A stretch of DNA of 64,000 bases from Physella acuta (lineage: Eukaryota; Mollusca; Gastropoda; Physidae), in assembly GCF_028476545.1 (NCBI RefSeq), contig NW_026731944.1:1-64000 (forward strand), read 5' to 3'. Shown piece by piece: positions 11,591-23,519 of the stretch; the first letter of the stretch is position 1, and every line of letters starts with the position of its first letter. Both the position numbers and the translations under genes were made by a program. Under the pieces are notes generated by a model. That model had not been told where the DNA came from, searched no databases, and saw nothing but the letters and a program-made list of their open reading frames with translations.

Positions 11591-12563
11591 AAAAAACGAC
11601 ATTTACTTTTTTACTTGAGTGCTGTATCAGTGATGTGAACGAAATTTTAAACATAGTTATTAGATCTTATCCTCTCGAATTTTGAATGAGTTCCGGTGAA
11701 CGGAAGTATTACTTCACGCGATTTGCGTTTCTGAAAAAGATAGCTTCTACCGGATCGTTTTTTTCAAAACTTTTCACGTAAGTCTAGACTAGGGGTCGGC
11801 AACCTGCGGCTCGCGAGCCGCATGCGGCTCTATTGATGTCCAGATCAAATGCACAAATACTAATAATTATATAATTTTATTTTTACCGGACGGTGGGGTA
11901 CGAGTTTACCCTGCGTTCAGTGGGATGGGAGATAAGCCTTATGAGAACCAAAGGATAGAAGCGTACGATGCAAGTTATTCTAACCGATATCCAAGCCTGT
12001 TAGTCGGCGTTTGCCGTGTTGAGGCCTGACTGGCTAATGGGAGACACCTCCTGAGCCGGTGATATCCGTAAAGAAAAAAATAAAAAAAATATTCACAGCT
12101 TCTAAAGTGGAGTGAGATGGTCCTAGATTTATATTATTTGATTACTAATTTTACTATTCTGGCCAAACATGTCTATGCTTTGATATGAATAAATATTATT
12201 TCATATTTAAAGCTATTTATTTTAAATAACAAATCAAACTTATTTACATAATTCTAATCGAACACCAAATATTTAAATTAAAAATGTTGTGGCTCTTTAA
12301 AAACTGGGAAATTTTGTAACTTGTAACTTTTGGCTCTTGCGTATTAAAAGGTTGCAGACCCCTGCTAGACATTATAGTTTGGCCAAATTAGATATTTAGT
12401 TAATTTCTAAAAGTTAATCAATGTTTCCTTTATAAAGCACTCATTTTTCACTGTATTATTCACTCATTTTCTACGTTCAGTTGGTGTGCTATTCTTTTTT
12501 CTACGCAATACTATTCTATTTAAAAAATGTATGTACGAAAAAGTTTAGGGGAGACTACTCCCG
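11590..12563 (-). repeat. Dispersed palindromic-end element, copy 4, split by hAT insert
   Basis: Read on the minus strand it starts ACGGGAGTAGTCTCCCC and continues through family blocks to the palindromic end near 11560-11590. The hAT-like element at 11790-12364 interrupts it, and the two halves are collinear with the intact copy. Confidence 0.7.
11790..12364. mobile_element. hAT-like element with GGGGTCGGCAACC ends
   Basis: The left end is TAGGGGTCGGCAACCT and the right end, inverted, is CAGGGGTCTGCAACCT. Inside the left end are GCGGCTC repeats, and TTTGGCTCTTGCG precedes the right end, a layout common in hAT-derived elements. CTAGAC directly repeated on both sides (11784-11789 and 12365-12370) is a 6-bp duplication; typical hAT duplications are 8 bp. 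It interrupts a copy of the dispersed palindromic-end element (about 11590-12563). No coding capacity was seen. Confidence 0.78.
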
Positions 12564-12739
12564 TTTTTTTTTAAATTAAAAAAAAAAGCGTTATTAGACG
12601 CGACTATGCCTTCAGCCTGTAGCCTATAGGTATTTGTCAGATACTTCGGTACCGGCGCTTCAGAACATGACGTCGCATTATCGATTTTGTAACGAGGTGA
12701 AGTCAACTGCTGTTTTATTGTTTTTAATGTCGGGCCCCA

Positions 12740-13265
12740 CTCTGACCACAGCAATGTATGGCTGTGTTGTGTTGTGTTTATTGTGTTTACAGTCGCTACC
12801 CACTCTGATCAAAAGAATGTATGACTGTGTTGTGTTATGTGTTTATTGTGTTTACAGTTGAAACCCAATCTCACCACAACAATGAATGGATGTGTTGTGT
12901 TTATTGTGTTTACAGTTGAAACCCAATCTCACCACAACAATGAATGGATGTGTTGTGTTTATTGTGTTTACAGTTGAAACCTAATCCCACCACAACAATG
13001 AATGGATGTGTTGTGTTTATTGTGTTTACAGTTGAAACCCAATCTCACCACAACAACGAATGGATGTGTTGTGTTTATTGTGTTGACTTTTGCTATCCTC
13101 TCTGATCAAAAGAGTGTTGTGTGGTGTTTATTGTGTTTACAGTCGCTACCCACTCTGATCAAAAGAATGTATGACTGTGTTGTGTTTATTGTGTTTACAG
13201 TTGAAACCCAATCTCACCACAACAATGCATGGATGTGTTGTGTTGAAACAATGACAACCTCATTC
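12740..13265. repeat. 58-bp minisatellite
   Basis: About eight units containing AATGAATGGATGTGTTGTG, TTTATTGTGTTTACAGTTG and AAACCCAATCTCACCACAAC. Two variant units carry CGCTACCCACTCTGATCAAA instead. Confidence 0.95.
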
Positions 13266-13369
13266 AGTTGAAATAAAACAACAACAACAACAACAGAATG
13301 GTAATGAAGACGTATTGCCTGATTATTTTTAACTAACAAGTATCGCGGCATTCACCATGTTTGGACTTT

Positions 13370-13500
13370 GACAGATGGCCACACATTATCTGATGTGATG
13401 GTTCAACATTTAATAGCTCGGTCATCTGTCAAAAGATAATTCAAAGGGTGACAGATAGCTCATCTGATAGCTCATCTGTCTGTCACAAAGATTACTCACA
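13370..13500. repeat. Small foldback with GACAGATGR arms
   Basis: CTTTGACAGATGGCC and GGTCATCTGTCAAAAG form an inverted pair about 65 bp apart, with further TCATCTGT copies to 13482. Possible MITE remnant; no target duplication found. Confidence 0.45.
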
Positions 13501-13530
13501 GTTTTCCATGCAGTTGCCAGAGTTTTGAAT

Positions 13531-13708
13531 TGCCATAGCCTTTGTCCAACCAAGAACAAACTACAAGGCAGCAGTTGTTTGATTTTGGAGTTGTCTCTCC
13601 TAGAGTAGTGGCTGTCCCTAGCTGTCGAGCCTCATCTGCCCGAGGGTTCGAACTCGAGACTTTTCGGTTTAGCAACCATGAGCTTTACCGACTCGACCAC
13701 GCCGACCC
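13531..13708 (-). repeat. SINE family B copy (near full length)
   Basis: Read on the minus strand there is a tRNA-like head with GTCGGCGTGGTCGAGTCGG and box B-like GAGTTCGAACCCTCGGG. It is followed by GACAGCTAGGGACAGCCACT and the tail CTGCTGCCTTGTAGTTTGTT. Confidence 0.75.
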
Positions 13709-13739
13709 CATGACACGAACAAAAGTTAACAAATATTGA

Positions 13740-15565
13740 CCAGAAACATTGACGACGAACATTAACCGCAAACATTGACTACAAACATTGACCGCAAACA
13801 TGGACTACAAACATGTACCACAAACATTGACCACAAACATTGACCGCAAACATTGACCGCAAACATGGACTACAAACATTGACCACAAACATTGAACACA
13901 AACATTGACCGCAAACATTGACCGCAAACATTGACCAAAAACATTGACCGCAAACATGGACTACAAACATTGACCGCAAACATGGACTACAAACATGTAC
14001 CACAAACGTTGACCACAAACATTGACCACAAACATTGACCACAAACATTGACCACAAACATTGACCACAAACATTGACCACAAACATTGACCACAAACAT
14101 TGACCACAAACATTGACCACAAACATTGACCACAAACATTGACCACAAACATTGACCACAAACATTGACCACAACTATTGACCAAAACATTGACCAAAAA
14201 CATTGACCGCAAACGTTGACAACAGACACTGACCCAAATGTTACAGTTAAACATTAACTACAGGCGTTCAAGAGAAAACTAAACACAAACATTGACTACA
14301 AACATTGACCGCAAATATTGAACACAAACATTGAACACAAACATTGACCACAAACATTGACCACAAACGATAAGGACAAAAGATTACGACAAACATTGAC
14401 CACAATCATGGACCACAATCATGGACCACAAACATGTACCACAAACATTGACCACAAACATTGACCACAAACATTGACCACAAACATTGACCACAAACAT
14501 TGACCACAAACATTGACCACAAACATTGACCACAAACATTGACCACAAACATTGACCACAAACATTGACCGTAAACATGGGCCACAAACATTGGCCACAA
14601 ACATTGAGCACAGAAGTTGACCAAAAACATTGACCACAAACATTGACCGTAAACATTGACCACAAACATTGACCACAAACATTGACCGTAAACATTGACC
14701 ACAATTATTGACCACAAACATTGACCACAAACATTGGCCACAAACATTGACCACAAACATTGACCGTAAACATTGACCACAATTATTGACCACAAACATT
14801 GACCACAAACATTGACCACAAACATTGACCACAAACATTGACCACAAACATTGACCACAAACATTGACCACAAACATTGACCGTAAACATTGACCACAAT
14901 TATTGACCACAAACATTGACCACAACTATTGACCAAAACATTGACCAAAAACATTGACCACAAACGTTGACCACAACTATTGACCAAAACATTGACCAAA
15001 AACATTGACCGCAAACGTTGACAACAGACACTGACCCAAATGTTACAGTTAAACATTAACTACAGGCGTTCAAGAGAAAACTAAACTCAAACATTGACTA
15101 CAAACATTGACCGCAAACATTGAACACAAACATTGAACACAAACATTGACCACAAACATTGACCACAAATGATAAGGACAAAAGATTACGACAAACATTG
15201 ACCACAATCATGTACCACAAACATTGACCACAAACATTGACCACAAACATTGACCACAAACATTGACCACAAACATTGACCACAAACATTGACCACAAAC
15301 ATTGACCACAAACATTGACGACCACAAACATTGACCACAAACATTGACCACAAACATTGACCACAATTATTGACCACAAACATTGACCACAAACATTGAC
15401 CACAAACATTGACCACAAACATTGACCACAATCATTGACCACAAACATTGACCACAAACGTTGACCACAAACATTGACCACAAACATTGACCACAAACAT
15501 TGACCACAAACATTGACCACAAACATTGACCGCAAACATTGACCACAAACATTGAACACAAACAT
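13740..15565. repeat. 13-bp array (GACCACAAACATT)n with ~800-bp higher-order copy
   Basis: More than 120 units of GACCACAAACATT with variants (GACCGCAAACATT, GACCACAATTATT, GACTACAAACATG). A non-array block beginning GTTGACAACAGACACTGACC at about 14214 recurs at about 15014 with the same flanks, so some 800 bp was duplicated as a unit. Because 39 bp is three units, long cysteine-rich frames appear by chance. Confidence 0.97.
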
Positions 15566-15950
15566 GACCTAAAGCGGTAAAAACTAAAGTTAACGAGACA
15601 GATTAACGTACAAAATGTGATTCTAATCTAAACAATCTGAGAATGATTGTACAGAAATCCGAAAAACAAGTCGAAAAAGAAAAATCTAAATTGCTTGCAC
15701 AAAAATCGTTGATTAGTTTTCTGTTTTTTTGTGTACGATTCACGCTGGTTTTATTAATGTGTAACTCTTTGCCTAGCTCTACCAACTTACTGATATTGAT
15801 TTTTTCACTGCTGTCTATTTTACAAACTTTCTTTTATAAAATCTTATTTCAGTTGTAGTGTTTCATTTACGGGTTTAATTTTTAACTTTAAAGATTGTTT
15901 TATATTCTAATGGACTTGGTATTAAATTGTCCAATCCATACTTATCTCAC
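15566..15950. other. Intronic sequence, nothing recognised
   Basis: AT-rich spacer between two arrays, with no gene or repeat found. Confidence 0.35.
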
Positions 15951-15959
15951 ATGATGTGT

Positions 15960-16155
15960 CTTCTATAATGATATGTCTTTGATATATTGACTATGATGTC
16001 ATGTGATGTGTTGACTATGATGTCATGTGATGTGTTGACTATGATGTCATGTGATGTGTTGACTATGATGTCATGTGATGTGTCGACTATGATGTCATGT
16101 GATGTGTAGACTATGACGTCATGTGATGTGTAGACTATGATGTATTGACTATCTG
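15960..16155. repeat. 24-bp array (ATGTCATGTGATGTG)
   Basis: Eight or so units containing GACTATGATGTCATGTGATG. Each unit holds a TGACTATGATGTCA-like arrangement. Confidence 0.93.
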
Positions 16156-16409
16156 GGATTAAACACACATCTGAGACATCACGCGATTTTTGTGACATGC
16201 GCAGGCGACCCCATCACGTGACACAAATTTATTACAGACGTACAACTGACGTCATCTATTGCATTGAGCACGACATTATGTTTTGTAGAAAAAAGGAAGT
16301 TGCGATTTGCCCTTTACTCATAGAGAGGAGATAATAATTTATCTAATCACAACACGATAATAAAATCGTGAGAAGTGAATTAGTCCAATTTTTTAAAGTT
16401 AAATTGAAT

Positions 16410-16700
16410 AAATAACTAGACAATTTTGGTTAAAGTGAATAAAAAACTAGATATTTTAGTTGAAGTGAATCGAAAATTAGATATTTTAATTAAAGTAAAT
16501 AAAAAACTAGTTGTTTTAGTTAAAGTAAATAAAAAACTTAATATTTTCAAGTGAATAAAAAAACTAGGTATTTTAGTTAAAGTGAATAAAAAACTAGATA
16601 TTTTAGTTAAAGTGAATAAAAAAAAACTAGATATTTTAGTAAAAGTGAACAAAAAACTAGATATTTTAGTTAAAGTGAATAAAAAACTAGATATATTATT
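16410..16700. repeat. 30-bp array (AAAGTGAATAAAAAACTAGA)
   Basis: About nine units with AAAGTGAATAAAAAACTAGA followed by TATTTTAGTT. Small indels in the A tract. Confidence 0.95.
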
Positions 16701-16779
16701 GAAAGTACCTTTAGATGTGAAAAGGATTTAGGAGATCATCCAAGATGATATGTTTATATTAAGCAAGTAAATAAACAAA

Positions 16780-17140
16780 ATCAGATCTAGTTTTCAAAGA
16801 GAACTTAAAGCAGAAGAATAAAACAGAGACATACTGTTAAAGAGCTGAACAAAAAATATAATTTATAAGTAGTTTTAAATTAAACATGAAGCAGATAATA
16901 CATTTAAAATTAAAAAAAATAAAATCAGAAATACGGCTAAAGAGTTGTACAAAAAAAAAGGAATTATTGGTAGTCCTAAATTGAACATGAGGCAGACGAT
17001 AGATTTAAAACAAACAAAAAAACTATCAGACCCACGGTTAAAGAGCTAAACAAAAAAAAAATAGAATTATTGAACATCAAGCAGACGATAGATTTAAAAC
17101 AAACAAAAAAAAACCTATCAGACCCACGGTTAAAGAGATG
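16780..17140. repeat. ~75-bp degenerate repeat
   Basis: Three to four diverged units sharing CAGACGATAGATTTAAAACA, ATCAGACCCACGGTTAAAGA and AAAATAGAATTATTG. Confidence 0.8.
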
Positions 17141-17344
17141 ATGGAGCAGACGTTAAAATATTTAGAAAATGACCACGGCACAGCAGACGTGGACAAGCCC
17201 CAGACGACAGTCGCCTCCCCGGGGACTCTCGCCTCTATTTACATTGTGTAATCAGAGCTAAAAATAGAACGAGGTTTTCTCCAATTTCACCTGGAGATGG
17301 GTCGGTTCTTGACTGGACGTGCACGGCTTTTGTTCTCGTTGGTC

Positions 17345-18620
17345 ATTCCCCTCCGATACTCAACTTTACTTTAATCTCGATACTTAACTTTACATCGATA
17401 TTTATATCTCGATACTCAAATTTACATCGATATTTTTTTATTGATACTTAATCGTCCATCGATACTCAACTCTACATCTCGATACTCAACTTTCCATCGA
17501 TATTTTTAAAATCTCGATACTCAACTCTACGTTGACATTTTTTTTTCTCGATACTCAACTTTACATCGAGGTTTGTTCTCTCGATCCTCAACTGTACATC
17601 AATATTTTTTTCGATACTTTATAGTCCATCGATACTCAACTTGACATCGATATTTTTTTTTATCTCAATACTCAACTTTACATCGAGGTTTTTTCTCTCG
17701 ATACTCAACTTGACATCGATATTTTTTTTATCTCGATACTCAAATTTACATCGATATTTTTTCTCTCGATATTCACTAGTCTATCGATACTCTAACGTGC
17801 ACAGCTTTTGTTGTCATTGGTCAGTCTCCTCCGATACTCAACTTTACATCTTTAATTTTTCGATACTTAATAGTCCATCGATACTCAAGTTTACATCGAT
17901 ATTTTTTTATCTCGATACTCACTAGTCCATAGACACTCTATCGTGCACAGCTTTTGTTGTCATTGGTCAGTCTCCACCGATACTCAACTTTAGATCGACA
18001 TTTTTTCTCGATACTCAATAGTCCACCGATACCAAACTTGACATCGATATTTTGTTTCTCGATACTCAATAGCCCAATCGATACTCTACTATATCTCGAT
18101 TCTTTTCTCCTCCGCTTCTCAACTCTTGATTGATACTCAAATATCCATCAATACTCTACTATGTATCGATACTCAGCAATAAATCGATACTTAACTATTT
18201 ATCGATACTCATGACACTTTAACTAACTATACATCGATACTGAGTTCTTTATCGACACTCACTATCTATCGAGACTCATCTTTTAATCGATACTCCTCTT
18301 ACATCAATACTCAACTATCCATCAACATTGAACTCATCGATTTTACCAACCGACACCCAAGTATTCAACACGTCTCATCTTACATCGACAATCACCTATC
18401 CGTCGATACTATACTAACAATCGATACTCAATAATCAATCAGTATTCAGCTATCAGTCAATACTCGAGCATTCATCGATACCCAACTCTATGTTAATGCG
18501 CTCCTCTTCGTCCTAAACAAAATCTCAACATCGATACTCAACTCGGACGATGCTTAAAACCCATCGTCATTAAAGTATATCGATACTCAGCTTTTTATCG
18601 ATTCTCAACCTGCCACTAAT
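17345..18620. repeat. TCGATACTCAAC / CATCGATATTTTT degenerate array
   Basis: A long, diverged array with units of about 28-40 bp built on TCGATACTCAACTTTACATCG and a T run. A longer sub-repeat (GTGCACAGCTTTTGTTGTCA, GGTCAGTCTCC) recurs at about 17312, 17800 and 17942. Many ATCGAT palindromes. Confidence 0.92.
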
Positions 18621-18844
18621 TTACCATAATTATTTATAGTTTGAGTATTATTATTCGGCGTAGCATAAGAACTTAAATCAACAAATTGATAGCTTATTAC
18701 CCTCTCCAGTTGTTGACAATTTAAAAAAAAAAACCTCCAAGATAAAAAGAAAAGCCAGTTCAAACAGATTAGCTTTATTATATGTTACTTGGAAGCGGAA
18801 GTTTAGGAGGGGCGGGATCTGAAGGCGGCCATTAGATGATTAGG

Positions 18845-19300
18845 TTGTCAGCAATACGTGTATCACGTGATTAGGGTGGTAAGCTGTGTATCACGTGATT
18901 GGGCTAGTAAGTTGTGTATCACGTGATTGGGCTAGTAAGTTGTGTATCACATGAGTAGGACGGTAAGTTGTGTATCACGTGATGAGGCTACGGACAGTTG
19001 TGTATCACGTGATTGGGCTAGTAAGTTGAGTATCACGTGATTAAGTTACGGTATGTTGTGTATCACGTGATTGGGCTAGTAAGTCGTGTATCACGTGATT
19101 AGGGTGGTAAGTTGTGTATCACGTGATTAGGCTAAGGCAAGTTGTGTAGCACGTGATTAGGATGGTAAGTTGTGTATCACGTGATTAGGATGGTAAGTTG
19201 TGTATCACGTGATTAGGATGGTAATTTGTGTATCACGTCATTAGGGTGGTAAGTTGTGTATCACGTGATTAGGCAACAACAAATTGTATGTCACGTTTTT
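18845..19300. repeat. 28-bp array carrying CACGTG palindromes
   Basis: About 16 units of GTAAGTTGTGTATCACGTGA plus TTAGGATG. Roughly 13 keep an intact CACGTG in ATCACGTGAT, a 10-bp palindrome and canonical bHLH E-box core. Confidence 0.96.
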
Positions 19301-19576
19301 TGGCCTACCACAAGGCTGATCTCTTAAAAAAAAAAAACTATTTTCACTACTTCTATTTCAAATGATTTATAAGCTTGTTGTTTACTGTCCGATACTTTTT
19401 GTGTTTCATTTGAAAGAGAGCGCCACAATCACGTCCTTTATCACCAGGGGGGAAGATGGTAGTTACAAGTTCCGGGTTGGGTAGGCGGACGCTGGATTAA
19501 AAAAATATATTTATACATAAATCATACATTTAAAAAAAAAATTCGTCTGGGGATGGGCTGGTGGACGTGATGCGTT

Positions 19577-19607
<31 letters not shown>

Positions 19608-20055
19608 GTGGAGACGGTAAGGTGCCTGAAAAACTCTGGCTCCAACACGGCAGCACGTCTTAGTCTCACGACACCATCGACCAGCTGAACAATGACACGT
19701 TAACATGACCTCACAGCCATACGTTACAAGCCATAGATGACCTTTGACCTCTTAAGTGAACTTTAGATGACCTTTGACCTCTTAAGTGAACTTTAGCTGA
19801 CCTTTGACAGCTGGAAAAAAAAGTTTCGATGACCACTGACCTGTAAAAATAAATGAGGAGATGACCTCTGAAGCAAAATGAACCCTCGATCTCTAAAAGT
19901 TTAATGACATTGTCAGCGGCCTACTTCACAGGAAGATCGACATGCTAACCTAAACTTCGTTTGAGAGGGGAGGACAAGTTGGGGGGGGGGGGGGGGGAGG
20001 GGGAGGGGCAAAGTCGGTGAAAGAAAAAATGCTTCAGCGTGCTTTTCTTTCAGGT
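19301..20055. other. Intronic sequence with G-rich runs
   Basis: No gene. GT then poly-G at 19575-19610, the DR1-bearing 30-bp repeat at 19735-19812, and a G-rich run at 19980-20008. Confidence 0.4.
19738..19812 (-). promoter_or_regulatory. Two perfect DR1 nuclear-receptor-type motifs
   Basis: TGACCTTTGACCT at 19738-19750 and 19768-19780 reads AGGTCAAAGGTCA on the minus strand, a perfect direct repeat of AGGTCA spaced by one base. A third, partial site (TGACCTTTGACAG) begins at 19798. The motifs are carried by a 30-bp tandem unit. DR1 sites bind HNF4/RXR-type receptors; function here is untested and may be coincidental to repeat expansion. Confidence 0.4.
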
Positions 20056-20236
20056 ATTGCTTCTCTAGCTTATGTCCACCCTAGAACAATCTTCAAGGCG
20101 GCAGCTGTTTTTTTTGTGTGTTGAGTTTTTGAGTTATCCCTCCTACATGAGCTGCTGCCCCCAGTTAACTAACCTGCTCGGGGTTCGAACTCGGGACCGT
20201 TGGAGGTAACAATTATACTCCCTCCCACCACACCAT
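20056..20236 (-). repeat. SINE family B copy
   Basis: A box B-like GAGTTCGAACCCCG on the minus strand is followed by the same GCAGCTCATG / AGGGATAAC / GCTGCCGCCTTGAAG layout as the copy at 13531-13708, more diverged. Confidence 0.68.
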
Positions 20237-21088
20237 CCTCCTAAGCCTAGCATAACCTCTAGCCGGAAGCCTCATTCTGAGCATTTCACAAATCGTTTTT
20301 TCGGTGAAATTTTTAATTCACAAATACTTGAGTACGGCAAACCAACACGAATATTTTCTTGTTGATATTTACTTTTCTTCTCACAAATCAGATGATTTTA
20401 TGAATTGATAAAAAAAAAATAAACATCGCTCATGCAACAAAACAAAATCTGAAATGTTAATAGTCGGTTATCGTAAAAGCGCTATTAAGAAGACAGACCC
20501 CCCCCTCATCCCCCTTCTAAAATCAACATAAACACAGTGACGTCATTGGTCTACTTCCCGTCCCCCCTGGATCCCCCCCCTCCCCAGGGGACGCATAACT
20601 CGTTTCCTAGAACGTTGGTTAGACGCTAGAAATCTGGCCAGTTTCTGGAATCTTGTTTGTGTGTTTTTAACCCCCCTCACCCCCTCACCCCCACCCTTCA
20701 CCCAATCCTTAACTACTTCAGTTTCTGGAAAGAGAAAAAAAACCAAGAGAGATAATTACACAACTCGAAAATAATTAGGATCTGTGGAGTTGGTTTTTTT
20801 TTTAGCTGAGGGTACTGTTGAAATGTACACCAGAATTTATTTTTAAAAGACCACAATGACGTCATCAGAAATGTGCGGGGGGGGGGGGGGGTGGTTTCTT
20901 TTTTTTTTTGTTTGTTTGTTAAAAAGTTGTTGGATGTTACAATGCAATTTCAATAGTTCTATTTAGACTGTGATTTTTAAAATTATTTTTTTTTCTTTTG
21001 CGTATAGGGAGCAAGGGTAAAGTGACATTAAAGTTCATGAATAGAGATCTTATGAACTTTTAAATATCTAGTGTAAATAAGACGAGAG
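20237..21088. other. Intronic sequence, nothing coding
   Basis: C-rich tracts at 20500-20590 and 20670-20700, and a G run followed by a T run at 20876-20920. No gene supported. Confidence 0.35.
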
Positions 21089-21302
21089 CAGTGGTTCTTA
21101 ACCTTTTTTTTTGGAGTTCCCGAACCCCATCAGATTCATATGCGCACTCACCAAACCCTTCTTAATAGTTTTGTCAAAATACGATCGTGAATCATGTAAG
21201 TCGTGTGTGTGTGTGTGTGTGTGTGTCTTGACCTCCGCCGAACCCCTGAGACTGACTCTTCGAGCCCCTGGGGTTCGATCGAACCCAGCTGAAGAACTAC
21301 TG
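21089..21302. mobile_element. hAT-like MITE with CAGTGGTTCTTAACC end
   Basis: 214 bp with left end CAGTGGTTCTTAACC and inverted right end CAGTAGTTCTTCAG, the widely shared end type of hAT-derived MITEs. The interior has a GT microsatellite and AACCCCTGAG / GAGCCCCTGGGG motifs. No clear target duplication survives, so the copy is probably old. Confidence 0.65.
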
Positions 21303-22278
21303 GACTATTGGCTAACATAGCTTTAGTCTGTCCCTTGTAACGTAACTTGCTATGCGCCGTATAGGCCGTTAACTCCGATTTCAGCCTGTTTTTATAGGTC
21401 AGTAGGTAGAGCAGGTGGGGGGGGGGGGGGGACTGTGGAAAGTATGCGATCGCTGTCTGAATCATTTAACCGTGTTTGATATTGTTGAAATGCGTCCCTT
21501 TATGTAGGGGATCCAAAATTTAATGTTTTTATATCTAGATTAATAATAAACTGTAAAGTATGTCATCAAAATTGAATAGAAGTATGTTATAATTAAGCTA
21601 CTGTTTTTAGACTTTCAAATCAACATTACATTTAAGTATTCAATTTGTAAAATATATTGTTTTCAGAGGATTACATAGGTAATATAAAAGATTTTGTATA
21701 ATTGTTACGTAATAAAATGTATTGTTTTATTGTGTTTTTCAATCATATTTTAATTACACTTGGTTAATTTAGCTATTCTTGTGAAAGTTATTTCCCTTGA
21801 GTAAAAATTTGGTGTTTGGATTTTCAAATGGGAGATAATTCGTTGCTTAACGGTACAATCATTTAAAATTCCAGCACCTTAGGTTGACCGCTTACATATA
21901 AATACAACTTTAAGTTATTATTTGCTATTGTAAAAATTATATAGAGCTTAAGTTCTAAAAAAAAAATAGATTGGTATGTTTTTTTTAGCATTATCAAGTT
22001 AAAAAACAATACATCAGTAGCGTTGTAGATTGCAATACTAAACTTAATGTTAGTAGACATACAATCTTAATCGTAAATTAAACATCTAATTGTCTTTTCA
22101 TATTTTTCACCCTCTCCTTAAGGATTCATATATAACAATTTTAGGATGGAATCTATAATATGTATAACATTTTATTTTTCAAAAAAAACAAAACAAAACA
22201 AAACAACAACAACAAATCGTTACATTATCACACAATATAGACATTTTACAACTAAAGACAGTCAAGCTTAAATAAACC
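21303..22278. other. Intronic AT-rich sequence, nothing recognised
   Basis: A G run at 21417-21432, otherwise AT-rich unique-looking DNA. No coding signal beyond short chance frames. Confidence 0.35.
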
Positions 22279-22955
22279 GGGAGTGATCTCCCCTAAACTT
22301 TCTCGAATATTCTTATATAAAATAACAGGGGATGGGAACTCGGGCTATAGACATGATTTTTAATCCATTTTAAATACTTAAAGTTTTAAAAATAGAATAA
22401 AATCTCGTAGACAAATTAATTGCACACCAAGTGAACGCGAAATAAAAAAGCGCATAATAGTGCGCAATATTATTATTACTTTTAAAATTTACATTAGTTT
22501 TTTGAGAAATCGGAAGTAGCGTAAAGTACTACTTCCACTCAACGGAAATGACTCAAAATTTAATAGAAGGTAGAGAAATAGATCTTTTACTTACATGTAA
22601 AATTTCATTTATCTATCTGAAATAGTACTCAAGTTATAGGCTTTTGAAAAATTCAAAGTAGGAAAAGTACCACTTCCGGTTATCGGAAATCGCTCAAAAG
22701 TTGATACGGATCTACGATTTTGATTAAATACTTATATAGGAAATTTCATCAACCTAGCTGTAACGGTACTCAAGTTATCGTGTTTACACACGGACACACA
22801 CACACACACACAGACACACAGACATACGGACAAGATTGCAAAATTATGTTTTTCCGTATCAGTGAGATGCAAAACGTCGAGATTTGTAAAAATCTCGATT
22901 TTTTTTTTGCACGATTACAAGACTTTCTCTATACTTCGTATATACGAGAAAGTAA
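22279..22955 (+). repeat. Dispersed palindromic-end element, copy 1 (long)
   Basis: It starts GGGAGTGATCTCCCCTAAAC and ends in the imperfect palindrome CTTTCTCTATACTTCG...CGAGAAAG. Characteristic internal blocks are TACCACTTCCGG, ATTTCATCAACCTA, GGTACTCAAGTTATCG, a CA-rich stretch and ACAAGATTGCAAAA. It is inverted relative to the copy at 24727-25360. No protein frame was recognised. The terminal hairpin is the only structural clue to class, so it is left unclassified. Confidence 0.85.
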
Positions 22956-23029
22956 AAAAGGTAATATCCGTTGTGGTCCGCACCTTGGGAAGACTGCAGT
23001 GAGTCCAACACTACAAGAACTTTTTTTTT

Positions 23030-23115
23030 CAGTGTTTTTTTTAACAGACTTTTTTCTCCCGGGAGGGTAGGGGGGGGGGGCACTTAAAATTTTCTAAGGG
23101 GGGGGGGGGGGGCTA
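23030..23115. repeat. Inverted fragment of dispersed GGAGAAAAAAGTCTG repeat
   Basis: CAGACTTTTTTCTCCCGGGA followed by G runs and CACTTAAAATTTTC is the reverse complement of the blocks at 1-90 and 38735-38815. Confidence 0.6.
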
Positions 23116-23434
23116 TGTCATAAAGTACAAAGTAAACACGTGGACATAGCAACAATTTCAATAAAATGTGATTACGCTTGCAAACTGGAATTGTAGGAAT
23201 TAGTACAAACTTTTGAGACGAAGGAGGCAAGTAAAATTTGATAACGTGGATGCAATTAATAATACATTAATATGTCACTTTTAATTAATTGTTTTCTTAT
23301 ACATATGTTTTAGTAATTAATGTATGTGAAAGGGGGCTTTTTAAGAAGTTTTACCGAGGGCGCTAAATAACCTGGCCGCCAGCACTGGTACTAGGTGGTG
23401 TCTCCTATACAGACTGAAATACTTAGCGTTTTGG

Positions 23435-23437
<3 letters not shown>

Positions 23438-23508
<71 letters not shown>
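23438..23508. repeat. TA microsatellite
   Basis: About 35 TA units, followed by a short GTGTGTGTGCG stretch. Confidence 0.97.
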
Positions 23509-23510
<2 letters not shown>

Positions 23511-23519
23511 TGTGTGTGT

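Noticed and set aside
12740-13265. Repeated 3' splice sites (TTGTGTTTACAG)
   Set aside because: They are part of the 58-bp unit, with no downstream coding sequence.
13740-15565. Cysteine-rich repeat proteins (VVNVCGQCLWSM)
   Set aside because: Three 13-bp units make 39 bp; frames match the array exactly and overlap in several phases.
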